64,000 bases of DNA from Pseudoduganella violacea (GTDB taxonomy: Bacteria > Pseudomonadota > Gammaproteobacteria > Burkholderiales > Burkholderiaceae_D). The stretch's first letter is position 1, and each line of letters starts with the position of its first letter. Positions 26,514-34,376 of this stretch are shown piece by piece. A program made the translations under genes and the position numbers. The notes under the pieces were generated by a model, which saw only the letters and a list, made by a program, of their open reading frames with translations, had not been told where the DNA came from and did not search any database. The stretch covers positions 1 to 64,000 of the forward strand of contig NZ_JACHXD010000009.1 of assembly GCF_014191875.1 (NCBI RefSeq), in the 5' to 3' direction.

Positions 26514-28187
26514 TTACGGTTTGGCGCGCAGGCTGAGGGTGGAGCGCAGGGTGCGGAATTCCGACGTGGGATACCACTGTGGCCGGGTGCCGCCCTGGGC
26601 CAGCTCATGGCCGACCCGGAACAGCAGCTCGATATCCTCCAGGCCGCCGCTGAAATCCCAGTTGTCGCGCACATCGTCGCTGACCTTGTGGTAATCGTGG
26701 GTCACGTAGTAATCGACCACCTCGCGCGCATAGTTGTCGGGCTTGCCGATATAGCCGCTGCGCGACTTGGTGTACAGCACCGGCACGCCCTGGCGCGCGA
26801 ATTCCAGCTGGTCGGCGCGGTAGAAGCTGCCCAGCTCGGGACGCGCGTCGGGCGTCATGCTGCGGCCCTGGGCGATGGCGTGGCGCGCCAGCAGCTCGTC
26901 CAGCGTGGAATGGCCCGAGGTCACGTTCTCGATCTGGCTGGTGCGGCCCCAGGCGTTGATGCCGTCGATATTGATATTGGCGATGGTGCGCGCCAGCGGA
27001 TAGAGCGGCTCGTTGCCATAGTATTTCGCGCCGAGTAGGCCGCTTTCCTCGGCCGTGGTGGCGAGGAAGAGGATGGAGCGCTTGGGCCGTTGCGGCAAGG
27101 CTTGGAATGCTTGCGCCAGCTCCAGCAGGGCGCCCACGCCGGAGGCGTTGTCCAGCGCGCCATGGTAGATCTGGCGCGTGCGCGGCCCCGGCAAGCGCTC
27201 GTCGATGCCGAAATGGTCCCAGTGTGCGCTATAGATGATGTAGTCGTGCTTGAGCACCGGATCGGAACCCTCGATCAGTCCCACCACATTGTGCGAATTC
27301 AGCTTGCGCGACTGGCTGCTCACGTCGAAGCTGGCCTGCGCCTTCAGGCTGATGGGATGGAAATCCTTCGACAGCGCCGCCTGTTTGAGCGCCGCGAAAT
27401 CGTAGCCGGCGGCCGCCACCAGTTCCTTTGCCTTGTCCAGATGAATCCAGCCCGGCACGGGCGGTCCATCGGCCGTGCCGTCGTCCAGCAGGCTGAAGCG
27501 CTCGGCCAGGGCGCCGTTGCGCACCACCTCATACGGATAGGCGGCCGGCTTGGTTTCGTGCACGATCAGGGCCGCCGCCGCGCCCTGCTGGGCGGCGCTC
27601 TCGTACTTGTAATTCCAGCGGCCGTAATACGTCATGGCTTCGCCGCGGAACATGGCCGGATCGAGGCGGCTCGGGTCGCGCGGGTCGGGCAGGGCGGGGT
27701 CGTTGATCAGCATCAGCAGGGTCTTGCCGCGCAGGTCGGCGCCCTTGTAATCGTCCCAGTCGTACTCGGGCGCCACCACCCCGTAGCCGACGAAGACCAG
27801 CTCCGAATCGCGCACGGCGCGCTGCTCATCAGGGCCGCTGGCATAGGCCACGAAATCGTCGGGGAAGCGCAGCTGCACCTGGCGCGCCTCTTCCTGGTAG
27901 CTGAAACGGGGCGTGGCGTACTGGCCGCGCATCGGCACCGCCTGCACATAACTGCCGTCCGGATTGCCGGGCTTCAGGCCCAGGCGGCGGAATTGCTGCT
28001 CCAGATAGGCTATGGTCTTCGCCTCGCCGGGCGTGCCGGGCGCGCGGCCTTCGAACTCGTCCGACGCCAGGACTTGGATATGGGCCAGCAAGCTGTTTTC
28101 GCTGGCGGTGCCGAAGGTGGGGGCGGCTAGGGTGGGGGCGGCCAGAACAGCGCCAAGCAGGGGCAGCAGGGTGGGGCGGATGCGCAT
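26514..28187 (-). CDS. Secreted M28-family zinc peptidase
   Basis: A 557-residue exported aminopeptidase-like enzyme. A signal peptide (about 1-22) is followed by a PA-like insert (about 100-260) and the M28 domain. Visible metal and catalytic residues: H322 in AHWDHFG, D346 in GALDNASG, E380-E381 in TAEESGLLG, the later Asp in INIDGIN and the His in DYHKVSDD. That complete set predicts two co-catalytic zinc ions. The family removes N-terminal residues from peptides; the exact substrate is unknown. It is transcribed alone, convergent with rplQ and divergent from dsbD. Confidence 0.9.
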   Translation of the reverse strand: MRIRPTLLPLLGAVLAAPTLAAPTFGTASENSLLAHIQVLASDEFEGRAPGTPGEAKTIAYLEQQFRRLGLKPGNPDGSYVQAVPMRGQYATPRFSYQEEARQVQLRFPDDFVAYASGPDEQRAVRDSELVFVGYGVVAPEYDWDDYKGADLRGKTLLMLINDPALPDPRDPSRLDPAMFRGEAMTYYGRWNYKYESAAQQGAAAALIVHETKPAAYPYEVVRNGALAERFSLLDDGTADGPPVPGWIHLDKAKELVAAAGYDFAALKQAALSKDFHPISLKAQASFDVSSQSRKLNSHNVVGLIEGSDPVLKHDYIIYSAHWDHFGIDERLPGPRTRQIYHGALDNASGVGALLELAQAFQALPQRPKRSILFLATTAEESGLLGAKYYGNEPLYPLARTIANINIDGINAWGRTSQIENVTSGHSTLDELLARHAIAQGRSMTPDARPELGSFYRADQLEFARQGVPVLYTKSRSGYIGKPDNYAREVVDYYVTHDYHKVSDDVRDNWDFSGGLEDIELLFRVGHELAQGGTRPQWYPTSEFRTLRSTLSLRAKP

Positions 28188-28317
28188 AAAGTGGTCTCCG
28201 TGACAAGATTTCTTAAGTCTGGCATAAATCGGCCGAAATTGCGCTGCATCATCGGCGCGAATAGACTGGGCGGTGTACTATTCGCTTGCTCTATTGCCCA
28301 GATTAAAGACGATTGCT

Positions 28318-30156
28318 ATGTCCAGCCTTATTTCCCCCCGTCCCTTCGCGCGCTGGCTGCTGGCGGCCCTGGCCGTGCTGCTGACGCTGGCCCTGCTGGC
28401 GGGCCGCAGCGCGCGCGCCGACGAAGAATTCCTCGACCCCAATGTCGCCTTCCAGTTTTCGGCCCGCATGGCCGACAGCAAGAGCGTGGCCGTGACCTAC
28501 AAGATTGCCGACGGCTATTACATGTACCGCGAGCGCTTCGCCTTCAAGGCCGTGGGCGCCACCTTGGGCGAGCCGGAGATCCCGCCGGGCAAGGTCAAGT
28601 TCGATGAAACCTTCCAGAAAGAAGTCGAGACTTACCGCAATAGCGTGACCATCGTCATCCCGGTCGAAGCGGCCGGCCCCTTCACCCTGATGGCGACCAG
28701 CCAGGGCTGCTCGGACAAAGGCCTGTGCTATTCACCGCAAGACGCCAGCACGCGCCTGCAGGGCGGCGGCCTGAGCATCAGCAGCGCGAGCGCGGGCCAG
28801 GACCTGGCGGGCCTGAGCACGCCGGAAGGCTATGCCGCCGAGCAAGCCGCCCAGGCTGCCGAGGCCGCCGGTTCGGCGCGCGGCGCGGCGGCCGGGACCA
28901 GCGAGCTGGGCCGCATCGAAGCGGCGCTCAAGAGCGGCCGCCTGATGGTCATCGTGCCGCTGTTCCTGCTGCTGGGCCTGGGCCTGTCCTTCACGCCCTG
29001 CGTGCTGCCCATGGTGCCGATTCTGTCCTCGATCATCGTTGGCGAAGGCGCGGGCGCCACGCGCAAGCGCGGCCTGCTGCTGTCGGTGACTTACGCGCTG
29101 GGCATGGCCATCATTTATACCGCGCTGGGCGTGGCGGCCGGGCTGGCTGGTGAAGGCTTGGCGGCGTATCTGCAGAACGCCTGGGTGCTGGGCGCGTTTG
29201 CGCTGCTGATGGCGCTGCTGTCCCTGTCCATGTTCGGCGTGTATGAATTGCAAGTCCCGGCCTCCCTGCAGAGCCGGCTGATGGCGGCATCGAACCGCCA
29301 ATCCTCGGGCAAGCTGGCTGGCGTCTTTGCCATGGGCGCGATCTCGGCCCTGATCGTCGGCCCCTGCGTGGCCGCGCCGCTGGCCGGCACCTTGCTGTAC
29401 ATCGGCCAGACGCGCGACGTCGTGATCGGCGCCAGCGCCCTGTTCGCGCTGGCCGTCGGCATGAGCGTACCCCTGGTCCTGGTCGGCGTCTCGGCCGGTG
29501 CCGTGCTGCCGCGCGCCGGCGCCTGGATGGAGGGCGTGAAACGCTTCTTCGGCGTGCTGATGCTGGCCGTCGCCTGGTGGCTGGTGTCGCCCGTGTTGCC
29601 GGCGCTGGTGCAGATGCTGGGCTGGACCGTGCTTGGCCTCGGTTATGGCATGTACCTCTTCGTCACATCCCGGCACTGGGGACTCAAAGCCCTGAGCCTG
29701 GTCTTTGCGTTTGTCGGCGCCGCCCAGCTGATTGGCGCCCTCAGCGGCGGCCGCGATCCCCTGGCGCCCTTATCGCATCTGCGCGGCGGCCAGGCGCATG
29801 GCCTGGAATTCACCCGCATTAAAACCGTCGCCCAATTGGACGCCACCTTGGCCAATACCGGCGGCAAAACCGTAATGCTCGATTTTTATGCCGACTGGTG
29901 CGTATCGTGCAAAGAAATGGAAAAATTCACCTTTGTTGATCCACAAGTCAAAGCCAAATTGGCCAATAGCGTCTTATTGCAAGTCGACGTCACCGCCAAT
30001 GACGAAGCCGATAAAGAAATGCTGCGCCGTTTCAAATTATTCGGCCCCCCCGGCTTTATTCTCTTCGACCGCAGCGGAAAAGAAATACCCGATTCCCGCG
30101 TGATCGGATTCCAGAATAGCGAAAAATTCCTGCAATCCCTCAACAAGCTGCAATAA
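28318..30156 (+). CDS. dsbD: Thiol:disulfide interchange protein DsbD
   Basis: An inner-membrane reductant importer that passes electrons from cytoplasmic thioredoxin to periplasmic DsbC, DsbG and the cytochrome c assembly thiols. The 612 residues comprise a signal (about 1-34, ARA-DEE), the alpha domain with C131 and C137 (x5 spacing as in E. coli), an eight-helix beta domain with Cys in FTPCVLPM and VGPCVAAPL, and a thioredoxin-like gamma domain with C528-V-S-C531 in DWCVSCKEME. The ATG at 28318 starts a normal signal peptide; an in-frame GTG at 28273 would add 15 residues and is less likely. The last 350 bp use A/T-richer codons than the rest. Confidence 0.93.
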   Translation: MSSLISPRPFARWLLAALAVLLTLALLAGRSARADEEFLDPNVAFQFSARMADSKSVAVTYKIADGYYMYRERFAFKAVGATLGEPEIPPGKVKFDETFQKEVETYRNSVTIVIPVEAAGPFTLMATSQGCSDKGLCYSPQDASTRLQGGGLSISSASAGQDLAGLSTPEGYAAEQAAQAAEAAGSARGAAAGTSELGRIEAALKSGRLMVIVPLFLLLGLGLSFTPCVLPMVPILSSIIVGEGAGATRKRGLLLSVTYALGMAIIYTALGVAAGLAGEGLAAYLQNAWVLGAFALLMALLSLSMFGVYELQVPASLQSRLMAASNRQSSGKLAGVFAMGAISALIVGPCVAAPLAGTLLYIGQTRDVVIGASALFALAVGMSVPLVLVGVSAGAVLPRAGAWMEGVKRFFGVLMLAVAWWLVSPVLPALVQMLGWTVLGLGYGMYLFVTSRHWGLKALSLVFAFVGAAQLIGALSGGRDPLAPLSHLRGGQAHGLEFTRIKTVAQLDATLANTGGKTVMLDFYADWCVSCKEMEKFTFVDPQVKAKLANSVLLQVDVTANDEADKEMLRRFKLFGPPGFILFDRSGKEIPDSRVIGFQNSEKFLQSLNKLQ

Positions 30157-30160
30157 ACCA

Positions 30161-30188
30161 AAACCCGGCCAATTAAGCCGGGTTTTTT
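30161..30188 (+). terminator. Rho-independent terminator after dsbD
   Basis: AAACCCGGC (30161-30169) and GCCGGGTTT (30177-30185) enclose a 7-nt loop and end in six T. Confidence 0.9.
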
Positions 30189-30198
30189 ATTCCCCCAC

Positions 30199-30252
30199 AG
30201 CCGAGCCCGTGTCCACCTTGGGGTCAGACCCCAATCGGACACGGGCTCGGCT
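30199..30252. repeat. Nested palindrome (REP-like element)
   Basis: Perfect 16-bp outer arms, AGCCGAGCCCGTGTCC (30199-30214) and its complement (30237-30252), enclose an inner palindrome TTGGGGTCAGACCCCAA (30218-30234). It lies between the dsbD terminator and the convergent spy-like gene. The GGGGTCAGACCCC core resembles REP-type repeats I recall from betaproteobacterial genomes. Confidence 0.7.
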
Positions 30253-30337
30253 ATGGCGTGCTGGTTTTTGGTGTAATCATGCCAATATTGAGCATGAGTG
30301 AAGCCAAAAAAGCCGGGCATCGGCCCGGCGCGCGGGT

Positions 30338-30817
30338 TTAATGGTGGTGGCGCATCATGCCGCGGCGATGCTGGTGCAGGCGCTTCGCTTGTTCGTCGAA
30401 GATTTTCTGCTGTTCGGGACTGAGCACGGCATAAAAGGTTTTCAGGGCGGCTAAATGGCTTTCCTGCTTGGCGATATGCTGTTTTGCCATTTCCAGGTGT
30501 TTCTCCATTCTTTGCGGCGCCGTCATATTCGCGGCGGCGGCGCGGTCGGAATGGGCGGCATTCATCTCCGGTTTAATCGCGGCGATAAATGTCGCCCAAG
30601 CCGGTTCTTGCTGGGCCGTTAATTTCAGGCTATCGTGCAAACGCTGCTGGCGTTGCGCGAAATGTTCCTGCCATTTGGCCTTGGCTTCTTCTTTATTGGC
30701 GGCGTGCGCATGGCGGCCTTGCGCCGGGGTTTCTTCGGCATAGGCGCTGAATGCGGCCGTGCCCAGGCTCAGCACGGTCATCCCGATAGCAATACGTTTG
30801 CGTAAGCTGGTCATCAT
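30338..30817 (-). CDS. Spy/CpxP-family periplasmic chaperone
   Basis: A 159-residue exported helical protein with a signal peptide (about 1-28, AYA-EE) and two LTxxQ-type motifs (LKLTAQQEPAW at about 64 and LSPEQQKIFDEQ at about 133) that define the Spy/CpxP/CnrR family. The C-terminus is His-rich (LHQHRRGMMRHHH), which could bind metal. Family members are ATP-independent periplasmic chaperones or stress sensors. It is divergent from a response regulator-kinase pair across 188 nt, the same arrangement as cpxP next to cpxRA, so regulation by that pair is plausible. AAAGGAAAG precedes the start. Confidence 0.85.
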   Translation of the reverse strand: MMTSLRKRIAIGMTVLSLGTAAFSAYAEETPAQGRHAHAANKEEAKAKWQEHFAQRQQRLHDSLKLTAQQEPAWATFIAAIKPEMNAAHSDRAAAANMTAPQRMEKHLEMAKQHIAKQESHLAALKTFYAVLSPEQQKIFDEQAKRLHQHRRGMMRHHH

Positions 30818-31005
30818 ACTTTCCTTTCAGGGAGTGGGAATATGTGCACCTTAGGTTTAGCACATGGTCTTATCTTCTCAAGCAGGTGTTTCTGACAAGT
30901 GTCGGCAGCGCCGCTTTTTGTTTCGAGATGTTTCGCCCGGCGGCATATACAAGACGATACAAAAGCCCATTGGTAAGCGGCGGCGGAACTAAGGATAATT
31001 GAGGC

Positions 31006-31731
31006 ATGGAACCATCTTCTACTATTCTGATCGTCGACGACGACCGCGACATCCGCACCCTGCTGGCCGACTACCTGGAGTCGAACGGCTACCGCAGCCT
31101 GGGCGCGGCGGACGGCGCCGCCATGTGGAAGGTGCTCGATGAAACCCGCCCCGACCTGGTCGTGCTCGACCTCAACCTGCCGGGCGAGGATGGCCTGACC
31201 CTGTGCCGCAAGCTGCGCGCCCATTCGACCCTGCCGGTCATCATGCTGACCGCGCGCAGCGAGCCGCTCGACCGCATCCTCGGCCTGGAGATGGGCGCCG
31301 ACGATTACCTGCCCAAGCCCTTCGAGCCGCGCGAACTGCTGGCGCGTATCCGCAGCGTCTTGCGCCGTAGTAACTCTCAGCCGGCCGGCGTGTCGGACCA
31401 GGCCCAGCAGATCCGCTTCTCGGGCTGGACCCTGGATTTGACGGCGCGCCACCTGCTCAACCCCCAAGGCATCGTCATCATGCTCTCGGGCGCCGAATTT
31501 CGCCTGCTCAAGGTTTTCCTCGAACATCCGAATCGCGTGCTCAACCGCGACCAGCTCTTGAACCTGACCCAGGGCCGCGACGCCGACCCCTTCGACCGCT
31601 CGATCGATATCCAGATCAGCCGCCTGCGCCAAAAGCTGGGCGAGGATGCGCGCATGCCGCAAATCATTAAAACCGTGCGCAACGGCGGCTATGTGCTGGC
31701 CGGCGCGGTCAGCGTGGAGCCTGCGGCGTGA
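31006..31731 (+). CDS. OmpR-family response regulator
   Basis: A 241-residue transcription regulator. The receiver domain (about 6-122) has D11-D12-D13, phosphoacceptor D55 in VVLDLNLPGEDG, LTARSE and LPKPFEPREL. The winged-helix domain (about 140-235) has LSGAEFRLLKVFLEHPNRVLNRDQLL and RSIDIQISRLRQKLGED. It is closest in style to OmpR/RstA. It overlaps the kinase gene by 4 nt and is divergent from the Spy-like gene. Its targets are unknown; the neighbours suggest envelope stress and efflux. Confidence 0.9.
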   Translation: MEPSSTILIVDDDRDIRTLLADYLESNGYRSLGAADGAAMWKVLDETRPDLVVLDLNLPGEDGLTLCRKLRAHSTLPVIMLTARSEPLDRILGLEMGADDYLPKPFEPRELLARIRSVLRRSNSQPAGVSDQAQQIRFSGWTLDLTARHLLNPQGIVIMLSGAEFRLLKVFLEHPNRVLNRDQLLNLTQGRDADPFDRSIDIQISRLRQKLGEDARMPQIIKTVRNGGYVLAGAVSVEPAA

Positions 31732-33083
31732 AGGCTTTCTGGCGCTCGATGACCGGGCGGGTGTTTCTGGTCCTGATGCTGGGCATCGTCGCGTCGGCGG
31801 CCCTGACCCAGTGGCTGGCCGTCAACGAGCGGCAGCGCACCCTGTCGCGCTACCGCGACTATCACGCGCTGGAACGCGTCGAGCAATTGATCACCACGGC
31901 CGAGGTGGTGCTGCCCGAGGCGCGCGGCCAGTATCTGCGCGTGGCCAGCAAGGGCGGCCTGCGCCTGGAGCCGATCGAAAGCCTGGGCGCCGCCACCCAG
32001 CCGCCCACCGAGTTTTCGCGCGCCCTGGGCGCCCGCCTGGGCGCGGATTATCTGCTGACCCCGCTGGCTGGCCGGCCCGAGGCTTGCGACCAGCCGCGCC
32101 AGTCCAATTCCATCTTCGGCCCCACCCAGTGGCGCGGCACCTGCGAGGAAATCCTGGTGCGCATGCGCGACGGCCAGCTGCTCAAGCTCTCGGTGCTGCC
32201 GCCGCGCTCGCCGCCGCCCACCGGCCACAATGAATACGCCGTCTTCCTGCCCTTCCTGCTCAGCATCGCCATCCTGGCCTATCTGGTCACGCGCATGACG
32301 ATGCGGCCGCTGAAAAAGCTGGCCCAGGCCGCCAAAGACCTCGGCAACGACATCAACCACCCGCCGCTGGCCCTGGCCGGCGCCAGCGAGATCCGCCAGG
32401 CCGGCGCCGCCTTCAACGCCATGCAGGCGCGCATCCGCCAGCACATCTTCCAGCGCACCGAGATGCTGGCCGCCATCACCCATGATCTGCAAACCCCGCT
32501 CACGCGCATGCGCCTGCGCCTGGAAAAAGTGCGCGACGAGGATTTGCAGCAGAAACTGATCGGCGACCTCTCGGCCATGCAGCAGATGGTCAAGGAAGGC
32601 CTGGACCTGGCGCGCAGCATGGACACCACCGAAGCCATGCAGGCGCTCGATCTCGACTCTCTGCTCGACAGCGTCTGCGCCGATGCGGTTGATGCCGGCC
32701 AGCGCGTCGAACTGGATGGCCGTTCGACCATGGCGATGATGTGCCGCCCGCTCGATATCCGCCGTTGTCTCGTCAATTTGCTCGATAACGCCGTTAAATA
32801 CGGCCAACAGGCCCAAGTCGCGGTCGAACGCGTCGGCGGCGCGGCGCGCATCCGCATCCGCGACAGCGGCCCCGGCATCCCGGCCGACCAGTTGGCGCGC
32901 GTCTTCGAACCGTTTTACCGCATCGAGACTTCGCGTTCGCGCAGCTCGGGCGGCACGGGTCTGGGCCTGACCATCGCGCGCAATATCGCCGAGCAGCATG
33001 GCGCCACCCTGACCCTGGCCAATCTGGAACAGGGCGGACTCGAAGCCACCCTCGTGATTCCGGAGTATTACGCCGGCAAATGA
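31728..33083 (+). CDS. EnvZ-like sensor histidine kinase
   Basis: A 451-residue inner-membrane kinase. An N-terminal helix (about 9-29), a periplasmic segment (about 30-165) and a second helix (about 166-186) are followed by HAMP (TRMTMRPLKKLAQAAKDLG), a dimerisation helix with H252 in ITHDLQTPLTRMRLRLEKV, and an ATPase domain with LVNLLDNAVKYG, DSGPGIP and SSGGTGLGLTIARNIAEQHG. The HDLQTPLTRMRLR motif is EnvZ-like. It is translationally coupled to the regulator and followed 93 nt later by the RND efflux genes. Confidence 0.9.
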   Translation: MKAFWRSMTGRVFLVLMLGIVASAALTQWLAVNERQRTLSRYRDYHALERVEQLITTAEVVLPEARGQYLRVASKGGLRLEPIESLGAATQPPTEFSRALGARLGADYLLTPLAGRPEACDQPRQSNSIFGPTQWRGTCEEILVRMRDGQLLKLSVLPPRSPPPTGHNEYAVFLPFLLSIAILAYLVTRMTMRPLKKLAQAAKDLGNDINHPPLALAGASEIRQAGAAFNAMQARIRQHIFQRTEMLAAITHDLQTPLTRMRLRLEKVRDEDLQQKLIGDLSAMQQMVKEGLDLARSMDTTEAMQALDLDSLLDSVCADAVDAGQRVELDGRSTMAMMCRPLDIRRCLVNLLDNAVKYGQQAQVAVERVGGAARIRIRDSGPGIPADQLARVFEPFYRIETSRSRSSGGTGLGLTIARNIAEQHGATLTLANLEQGGLEATLVIPEYYAGK

Positions 33084-33176
33084 CACGATCCTCACTCTAA
33101 CGTCGCCCATGTATGCGACAATCCGCTCGCCGTGCAGGCGCGGGCGGCGACTCTTAAACTTTGCCGTAAAGTACGA

Positions 33177-34376
33177 ATGAAAAAGAAGACACTGGGAATT
33201 CTGGTAGGCGTAGCTGTCCTGATCGGCGCGGGCGCTTGGCATTTCACGCACAAACCCGCGGAAGGGCAGGGCGGCGGCAAGGCTGGCGCCAACGCCATGG
33301 GCCAGGGACCGACCACGGTCAATGTGGTCGCCCCCGTGCGCCAGGATGTGCCGGTGCTGCTGCAGGCCAACGGCACGGTCAGCCCGATCAGCACGGTCGA
33401 CCTGCATCCCCAGACCACGAGCACCATCGTCAAGGTCCATGTCAAGGAAGGCCAGTTCGTCAAGGAAGGAGAGCTGATGTTCTCGCTCGACGCCCGCAGC
33501 GAGGCTGCCAATCTGGACAAGGCCGAAGCCCAGGTGCTCAAGGACCGCGCCACCCTGGCCGACCTGGAGCGCCAGTACAAGCGCAGCCAGGAACTGCTGA
33601 ACCAGAAATTCATCGCCCAGGGCGCCGTCGATACCCTGAAGAGCCAGGTCGAGGGCGCGCGCGCCACCCTGGAAGCCGATATCGCCGCCGCCCGCGCCCA
33701 GAAGGTCAGCCAGAGCTATACCGCGATCCGCGCCCCGATGGCGGGCCGGGTGGGCGCCATCAATGTCTATCCGGGCAGCCTGGTGCAGCTGTCGACCTCG
33801 CTGGCCGTGATTACCCAGCTCAACCCCATCAATGTCGCCTTCACCCTGCCCGAAAGCAGCCTGGCGGCCCTGCTCGACGCCCAGCGCGCCGGCAAGGTGG
33901 CGGTGCAGGTGTTCCAGAACAATTCGAACCAGCCCATCGATGGCCAGCTCAGCTTTATCGACAATACGGTCGACCCCGTGGCCGGCGTGATCCGCGTGAA
34001 GGCCCAGTTCGACAACCGCGATACCCGCCTCTGGCCCGGCCAGTACGTGAACACCAAGCTCACCGTGCAAACCCTGAAAGATGCCTTGGTCGTGCCGCAA
34101 AACGCTATCATTACGAATACCCGCGGCACTTTCGTCTACACCGTGGCGCCCGACAATACGGCCGCCGTCGTGAATGTGCAGCGCCTGCATGCCTTCGGCA
34201 CCCAGGCCGCTGTGACCGGCCTGAAGGGCGATGAAAAGATCATCGTGGAAGGCAAGCAAAACCTGCGTCCCGGCGGCAAGATCCGCATCGCCGATGCGGC
34301 CGGCAAGCATGGCGGCGCCAAGGGCGCCCATCCTGGCCAGGCGCCAGGCCAGCAGCAGAAGGGTAAGGCGGAATGA
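33177..34376 (+). CDS. RND efflux periplasmic adaptor (membrane fusion protein)
   Basis: A 399-residue adaptor linking an RND pump to an outer-membrane channel. An N-terminal anchor/signal (about 3-21), a lipoyl-like half motif (TTSTIVKVHVKEGQFVKEGELMFSLD), an alpha-hairpin (about 105-165), the second lipoyl half (YTAIRAPMAGRVGAINVYPGSLV) and a beta-barrel with FTLPES are visible. The C-terminus is Lys/Gln-rich. The frame is open 45 nt upstream, but the ATG at 33177 gives the signal-anchor. It overlaps the pump gene by 4 nt. The MdtA type is likely; drugs or other substrates are not predictable. Confidence 0.92.
   Translation: MKKKTLGILVGVAVLIGAGAWHFTHKPAEGQGGGKAGANAMGQGPTTVNVVAPVRQDVPVLLQANGTVSPISTVDLHPQTTSTIVKVHVKEGQFVKEGELMFSLDARSEAANLDKAEAQVLKDRATLADLERQYKRSQELLNQKFIAQGAVDTLKSQVEGARATLEADIAAARAQKVSQSYTAIRAPMAGRVGAINVYPGSLVQLSTSLAVITQLNPINVAFTLPESSLAALLDAQRAGKVAVQVFQNNSNQPIDGQLSFIDNTVDPVAGVIRVKAQFDNRDTRLWPGQYVNTKLTVQTLKDALVVPQNAIITNTRGTFVYTVAPDNTAAVVNVQRLHAFGTQAAVTGLKGDEKIIVEGKQNLRPGGKIRIADAAGKHGGAKGAHPGQAPGQQQKGKAE

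Noticed and set aside
31689..34331. 880-codon antisense frame over the kinase and RND adaptor
   Set aside because: It crosses three unrelated real genes and has shadow-type composition.
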